This document shows, in pieces, positions 58,257 through 64,000 of a stretch of DNA of 64,000 nucleotides. The DNA comes from Candolleomyces eurysporus (lineage: Eukaryota > Basidiomycota > Agaricomycetes > Agaricales > Psathyrellaceae), in contig JANBPK010000816.1 of the NCBI GenBank assembly GCA_027579435.1, positions 1 to 64,000 on the forward strand. Reading direction: 5' to 3'. Position numbers and translations under genes: made by a program. Every line of letters starts with the position of its first letter. Within the stretch, counting starts at the first letter, position 1. The notes beneath the pieces were generated by a model, which worked only from the letters and a program-made list of their open reading frames with translations, was not told the DNA's origin and made no database searches.

Positions 58257-61200
58257 ACGGACGGACATATATCGCTAATATTACCATTAATACTATTCCT
58301 AATAATGTATCCCTTCCTACCATGGTGCATCGCTAGAACACGTATCTACGGCCTTTCTAGTACCCCGTACCCCATTTTTTGTATGTAGCCGACTCGCCCA
58401 TAATCGTTTGCTTGGGGCGGGTAAAAAGCGAGGGTGGTCGCGGTAATTAAGTTTATTGTCCTGTACGGTAGAGCTACAGACAGAAATAGAAATTTCATTG
58501 GGAATTCCGGAACCGCGAAAGGACTACCCTACTTTCCCTCCTTTCCATCTCTGTTACACATTCTAACGTATATCTGCTTCGATGATGAGCTTGAAACAGT
58601 TAGTGGATAGAGCTCTGAGTCGCGCCAGTTTGCGGGTGCGAGAGAATTGAGTAAGATATGTGCAGACTGACGGCAGATGTTCTATCACGGGTAGGACTGT
58701 GCCAAACGCGTGTTCCCCTCGATGCTGCTGAAGGTGCCTTTTGGGATTTGTGAACCCGTTCATGAAGGATTTATTCGTGATTTCGTGATTGGGTTTCTCC
58801 AGGAACCCGATTTCGGAAGGCCCCAGAGTTTCTCCTCCCGCCCTCATGCTATGCATAACCTTTGGCGTATCCAGAGAAACATCGAATTCGGGAAGGTCAG
58901 CAACGAAGAGTAATTTGCCATCTGGTCCGAAAGATGCCTGACCTAGAATTGCGGGAACCGGTATATCAGCTAGAGCCTTGGGGGGGNAGAGTTTATACCG
59001 ATATGAAAAAAGGAAAAAACATTGATCTGTGTGTTCCCAACGCTTGATGCGAGGCTATAGAGAAAAGAAAGGCCGTGAAGGTCGGCGCGGCGAATGATCT
59101 TACATTCAAGACTACCATGACTATCGGAGAGGTCACAGTGACGTTATGGTCTTTTTTGTAACTGCTGGTGCCTGGTCAATACATCGCAAGTTGGATTTGA
59201 CAGACGTGCAAGGAATGAACCAGCATACGTGATGAATCTTTCTACAACACCCGCTGTCTCCAAAACAGGGATATATCATGACAGTTACCAAAATGCGAAA
59301 GTCAGTTGCACTCGACAGCTAGTTTGTTCGGAACACCGTTGCGGTCGCCTCATGAGAACGCTAGGATGCCTAAAAGTTAATATGAGGGAAAACACGTCGT
59401 TAGCGCAGCACCCCTGCACGTAAAAACCCTGGCGGAAGAACATGAGTTGTCCCGGGCGCCTTCAAAGTGGGTTGGGGGTCGAAATTCGTGCCGTAACCTC
59501 CAAATGACTGAAGGCATGCACAAAAATCGCCTAGGATTAAAACCGAAACTCCGAGGGTACGAACCCAAAACGCAGCTATCAGCTGATCGTTGAAACATGC
59601 AGATAAAAGACATATTGAATTCCAAGTCTGCGAATGCATGAAGCACGGAGGTCTTCTGACGTTGCTTGCCGATCCGCATTGTCAAGTCTTCATTAAGGTG
59701 TTGATCGGACTACTTTAGAGTTCGGGATGCTACCTGCGGCGCCAGGAGATCTCTTCGAAGATACCACATATATAGGGTGAAACATTCACCTGGATCCACC
59801 AAGCAGTTCAGTGTGGGTAGCCCTATGGGGTCTCGCTATCTTCTCTCAAAGATCCCCCAAAACATTTTCCGATACAACTCATCGATTTGGGTGGGGTGCT
59901 GGAGGCAATCGCACGGGAAACTTTCTGTAATCCTCCGCCTAGACTTCTGCTGCGTGTCAGGATCGTGTTAGAAAGAGCCCCCAACGGTCGAACACACTGT
60001 TTCAATCAATTTCGTGAACAATCAATAGTCGAACGGGAGTCTTCACATGTTCACAATCGACGACAGACAGGTGATTAGCGGAGGGGTCACCCAGTCTTTG
60101 GCGAGACGTGCAGCAGATGACCAAATAGGGACGAGGATGTGGATTCCAGGGTTACATCGAGTTGACATATTCCTAGAGCCTAGAACTAATAGAGCACGGG
60201 AGCCAAGTTTTTCGGGTTTCAGGAGAATTGCAAAAAGATCAAGACGATGACTGTGGTTGGCCGTAGTAGAGTTCGTAAAAGTTTCGAAGGCTGGCCGCGT
60301 GTTTTCTTCGTGGTCTGACAAACAAACGCGCGAGGCGCCGGCATGGCCACCGGCAGCATCCTCGCGATCAAAATCAGTGAACAGCAACTCTTTTGCTCAG
60401 TTGTCACGGTCGCCTTGAAACTTGTCCCCTCAATGGGAAACGCCCGTGGTAGCACAAAATGCGGAGTCACACGCAGGCCCAGCCCTCAGGTAACCGAACA
60501 ACCACTGACATTTGTTCGAATTTTTATCCATAACTGCACTCCGATTCGGAGCGGAGATGGCGACAGGGTACTTGTCCAGTTAGGTTCGCCTTTTGGTTAA
60601 CTGCAGATCCATAAACGAGAAAGAGTACACGGTAAGAAAATATCTCGCTTTCTTTCAAGCAACACCGCAACACGCGCTGAATTTTGTTCTTGATCATGCC
60701 GTAACCAGCAGCCTCAATGGCCGGCGTATGACTCCAGTTTCGACCAAGTTCTCATCCTCCGTTCTCAAAAATGCATCTGGATCGGCACCAGAACAGTGTT
60801 CAGAATTTATTTATCTGTTCCAAGTCTTTCATTCTGATTGGATTAGGCACTCCCCGCCCCTCATGGTGAATTCTGAGTTTGATATGGCAGGGCTTCCATC
60901 CTATCACGAAGGTCTGGCTGCAACTCCGGGCGACAGACACCGACTGACACGCCTGCAAGTGGGGCATAAACAAGGTTTCAAAACGGCTTTTCTTGCTAAA
61001 AATGCGTAAAGAAGGGAAACCCAAGGGGAACTACCTTTCCGACTACCTGTGGCCTGCGTGCCAATGACAAAGCTAGTTCCGCTGTTCTCGTTTTCCGCCA
61101 ATGATGCATGGAGCTCCTTCTCGTCATGGTGGGTCGACATGTCGTACATGCAGTGCGTGCGTTGGCGGCGTTGGCCTTCTCTTCCGGTGTGTACCTAGAA

Positions 61201-63221
61201 CCTTTGCACGACATCCTTACTCTCATTTGTCTTGGTACCAACTGAAACTATCACAAAACCTGTCAACGTCTTATCTTAGCGAAACGCGCCCATTTCAAGT
61301 TCAACACCCCGCAGGGAAGACTGGCAGATAAGAATACATTCCAAGCCCTAACCGTTATGGGAGTGTGTACTACCATCCACGCAAAAGCCAGGAGGCAAAC
61401 TTTTCTCATGCTCCCCGACCGTAGCAATGTGTCAAAGCTCTCAAAGGGTATGTCGTCTGTTGTAAAGCTTAAAACCCTTTCACTTTTAGGGAAGCAACAG
61501 TCTATGAACTCGCACTTTGAGTCCGTAAATTGACCAACGAGGTTGTAATCATAGCAAAAACGCTCCCGCGAAACGATTCCTCGGTGATGAATCAATCCCC
61601 TCCATGCCGCAACTGCCATGCCGTTGACAATTTGCCTTCTTTCCTTTGCAGATCTAGAGACCATGTTACTGAATTCACTCCCCAAATGGAGGACCACACG
61701 AGACCTCCACGTCCTTCACGGTCTCGTTGGACCCATCGATATCCACCATGTGCGTGTTTTTAACGTGTTTTCCTTTGAAATAGAGTCACGGGTCCCCATT
61801 GGGATATAGTGGCGCGGAGGACTTCACGATTCATTGACACCGATGCACAAATCACCACAAGGTGCTCCTCGACCCTCTTGATCACTCCTCAGCAACGTTG
61901 TCGAGTTCTACGATCTGAATACTGCCAATTCGCGTTGTCATCTATTGAGCCTACACGTGCCCATTGTATACCTACCAACCAATCATCCCGCAGGATCTCT
62001 TGACGATTCCAGGGTGCTAGCTACTTGAGCACATTAACTTTGTGCGATCCATTATGATTGAAACACGACGAATTCAATACCCGTGTACATTACGGATGAT
62101 TTCGACAACCTTTCTGCCGCGACCAGATAGGTATCGAGCGAGCTATCAGCTCAGGCGATTTTACAGGTGCACCCTCCGGCACTGGCCAAGCCATTTATGA
62201 CGAAATTTACTGCGTGAGCTTGAATACACTGCTGCGCCTCGCTTCAACTTAGAGTCCGTGCGATCGATGCGATGAGGCGCCACCTAATTTCAAGCCTTAT
62301 CGACTTCGCAACTCGTAGTGGCAGCGCACCCCATGCTCCGCGCTGTAAAATTCAACGGTTACCGTGCGTCTGGCCAGGGACAGTGACGTTGCCGATGTAT
62401 GGAAGGCGTCAACTGGAGAATCCATTCGATCGCGATGAGGCGCCACCTAATTTTAAGAGTCTTTCTTATCGACCTCGCAACTCGTACTGCACCTATGCTC
62501 CGCGCTGTAAAATTCAACGGTTACCGTGTGTCTGGCCAGGGACAGTAACGTTGCCGATGCATGCATGCATGAGAGGCGTCATACTAGTACATACTATTAT
62601 TGAGTTGACGACCGTGCAATTATCAATGTAGGTAATTTGGTTAATACGGCAGGATCTAAAAATGTATGTAAGTATGTCTGGCTCGAGATCATAGTATAGC
62701 ATTCGCGGTGAATGGTAAGATACCGGTGTCGGTTGACTACTAGAAAGGAGTGCAATGTGAGAAGCAGTATGTAAGGAGGTATGGTACAACATATGGGTTA
62801 TCGGATAAAAGTGAAGCGAAGGGAATCAAAATTTAAGGAAGGCGCGTGCAGACTCGTGCAGAGCGAAGCGGAAAGGGAATGTAAAATGGTAAAAGTTACA
62901 AATGCGGCAAAGGAAAGCAGAGAATCATATGCAAATCGTTCAATCGAATGGATTGTGAAAGTTCAAGTGAAGTGAATGATGCGTGAGGGTCGATGGCGGG
63001 AAGAGAGGCAGAACGTGCGCATGACACGCCGCAACGGTGCGATAGCCAGTTTTCCGAAGACACAAAGATCGTGTTGGAAGGCAGCCGGGTCCCTGAACAA
63101 GGCAAAGACGGTTGGACAGGCATTCAAATGGCGCTGCCACGGTGGCGGGGCGTGGCGGGTGACGCGTTGACGGATGTCGCCAAACAAACATGCATGAAAA
63201 ACGAGCGGTAGGACAAAGGGC
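58257..63221. other. 5-kb stretch without recognisable genes
   Basis: Only short frames, the longest a 144-codon minus frame at 61263-61697 that begins at GTG and shows no domain. An N follows six G's at 58987. A two-copy tandem repeat lies at 62262-62582. No RNA gene or transposon signature noticed. Confidence 0.4.
62262..62582. repeat. Two-copy direct tandem repeat (unit about 150-165 bp)
   Basis: Copy 1 is about 62262-62411 and copy 2 about 62425-62582. Both contain the blocks GATGAGGCGCCACCTAATTT, CTCCGCGCTGTAAAATTCAA and TCTGGCCAGGGACAGT. They differ by small insertions and substitutions. Copy 2 ends in a TGCATGCATGCATG run absent from copy 1. Non-coding by appearance. Confidence 0.85.
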
Positions 63222-64000
63222 TTATCGCCGGATTTCGGGGATAGCGAGCAGGCACCCTACTATAATCCAACTAAGAACAAGAGCGATTAGCCCTGAACGA
63301 ACAACTATTTCCCACTGTCCCCGCCGCACAACTGGACTTAGCACTCTCGTTAGAGGTACTGCAAATGCCGGTACAGCGTTCATCAAACGGAACCGTTTCT
63401 GCACCTTGATGTCCGTTGAATCGAGCGTCGAGTTGGTGCTGAAGCTTCGGTACGATCTATGAACGATGTGGTGGTTGTAAGGATTGACAGGGAACTCTCC
63501 AGGAGCTGAGTGTGGGATGTGATCTTGGGATTCTGTCTGTAGTCGCCATTTCTTGATGTCGCAACGCGATTGGGCGCGCTCCACGAAACCGCTGGGCGAG
63601 TGGGATTCAGCAGGGTATGGGTGGGAGGGATAGGTGGCATAGAACGGGGACGGGGGATCCGGTGTCAAGGAGTCGCGACAACATTCCCTGTCGTATTGAT
63701 CCGATAGGCGCTTGCTCTTGGTCTTGGGAGCTCGAGGAGGAAGAGAGTCGAAGTCAAATTCCTCGATTGGTTGCAGACGCTCCAGGGACAGTCGTCCGTC
63801 GTCAACATCATCAGTTGGGCCAAGATTGTTGGTGTCAAATGGACGGATGAAGCTAGCGGTTGCGGTAAATTCGCTTTCATTCGGTGAGTTCAGGGCTGGT
63901 GGCACAGCCGGGAATGTGAAGTTGGTGCTGATGATACCATTTTCGACGTCAACGTACGAAGAGTCGTCAAAGAAGGCGGGAGATATTTCGATAGCAGGGC
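63222..64000 (-). CDS. C-terminal part of a membrane-anchored protein, cut by the window end
   Basis: The open frame runs from the window edge (64000) to a stop at 63222, about 258 residues seen; the true start lies outside. The visible part is polar and Pro/Ser-rich (for example PPSPFYATYPSHPYP) and likely cytosolic or luminal. It ends with a single hydrophobic helix near the C-terminus (IALVLSWIIVGCLLAI) followed by a short charged tail, as in tail-anchored or single-pass proteins. The apparent start at 63905 is a GTG inside the continuing frame. No family recognised. Confidence 0.7.
   Translation of the reverse strand, partial: PAIEISPAFFDDSSYVDVENGIISTNFTFPAVPPALNSPNESEFTATASFIRPFDTNNLGPTDDVDDGRLSLERLQPIEEFDFDSLPPRAPKTKSKRLSDQYDRECCRDSLTPDPPSPFYATYPSHPYPAESHSPSGFVERAQSRCDIKKWRLQTESQDHIPHSAPGEFPVNPYNHHIVHRSYRSFSTNSTLDSTDIKVQKRFRLMNAVPAFAVPLTRVLSPVVRRGQWEIVVRSGLIALVLSWIIVGCLLAIPEIRR

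Noticed and set aside
61263..61697. 144-residue minus ORF
   Set aside because: Begins at GTG, no domain and no splice continuation; treated as chance.
1..64000. CRISPR arrays, rRNA genes, bacterial operons or insertion sequences
   Set aside because: None seen; the window is clearly eukaryotic nuclear DNA with spliceosomal introns.

Overview
This window is nuclear DNA of a filamentous fungus, most likely a basidiomycete of the Agaricomycetes. The closest fit is a Rhizoctonia/Ceratobasidium-type genome; that is an inference from gene content, not a match to any database. Supporting signs are genes split by many introns of about 50-90 nt with GT..AG ends and CTRAY-like branch points, a kinase piece of the basidiomycete FunK1 type, fast-evolving F-box and BTB proteins, and a cluster of etherase-type glutathione S-transferases. 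Ambiguous bases (N) are frequent. Many sit beside homopolymer runs and behave as surplus bases, which suggests a pyrosequencing-style draft.

Left part (1-20.5 kb) is accessory in character. A plus-strand tandem pair of GST-like genes (139-2113) is followed by a small NTF2/SnoaL-like gene on the minus strand and a long Ser/Arg-rich protein of unknown function (4374-8086). Then come a BTB/POZ protein (9515-10923), a tiny cysteine-rich CYSTM-like protein with six exons (11321-11957) and a 2-oxoglutarate dioxygenase (12106-12889). A minus-strand tandem pair of the same GST family (13257-15373), a truncated FunK1 kinase, an F-box protein and a short-chain dehydrogenase complete this part. All four GSTs share one intron position.

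The middle holds an Aurora kinase (21124-22526) and then about 10 kb (22.5-32.9 kb) with no family I recognise. That stretch yields only two tentative spliced genes: a small basic protein at 27.4-27.8 kb and an unknown one ending at 30.24 kb. An OGFr-domain protein (32934-33872) and a short GSKIP-like ORF (34283-34558) follow.

The right part (36-58.3 kb) is housekeeping and compact: NUDCD1-like, PP2C phosphatase, an MFS sugar transporter, a MYND zinc-finger protein, BUD22, tubulin cofactor D, V-ATPase subunit B and a TCP11/SOK1-family protein. BUD22 and cofactor D are divergent, about 216 bp apart; cofactor D and V-ATPase B are 221 bp apart on one strand. The last 5 kb are nearly empty apart from a tandem repeat at 62.3-62.6 kb and the C-terminal end of a membrane-anchored protein that runs off the window.

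The most notable observations are: a 102-bp imperfect tandem duplication in cofactor D that crosses an exon/intron border and leaves two in-frame donor sites 102 nt apart; an 11-nt microexon in the CYSTM-like gene; two GC-AG introns; and a set of surplus Ns whose removal restores the reading frame of three separate genes.
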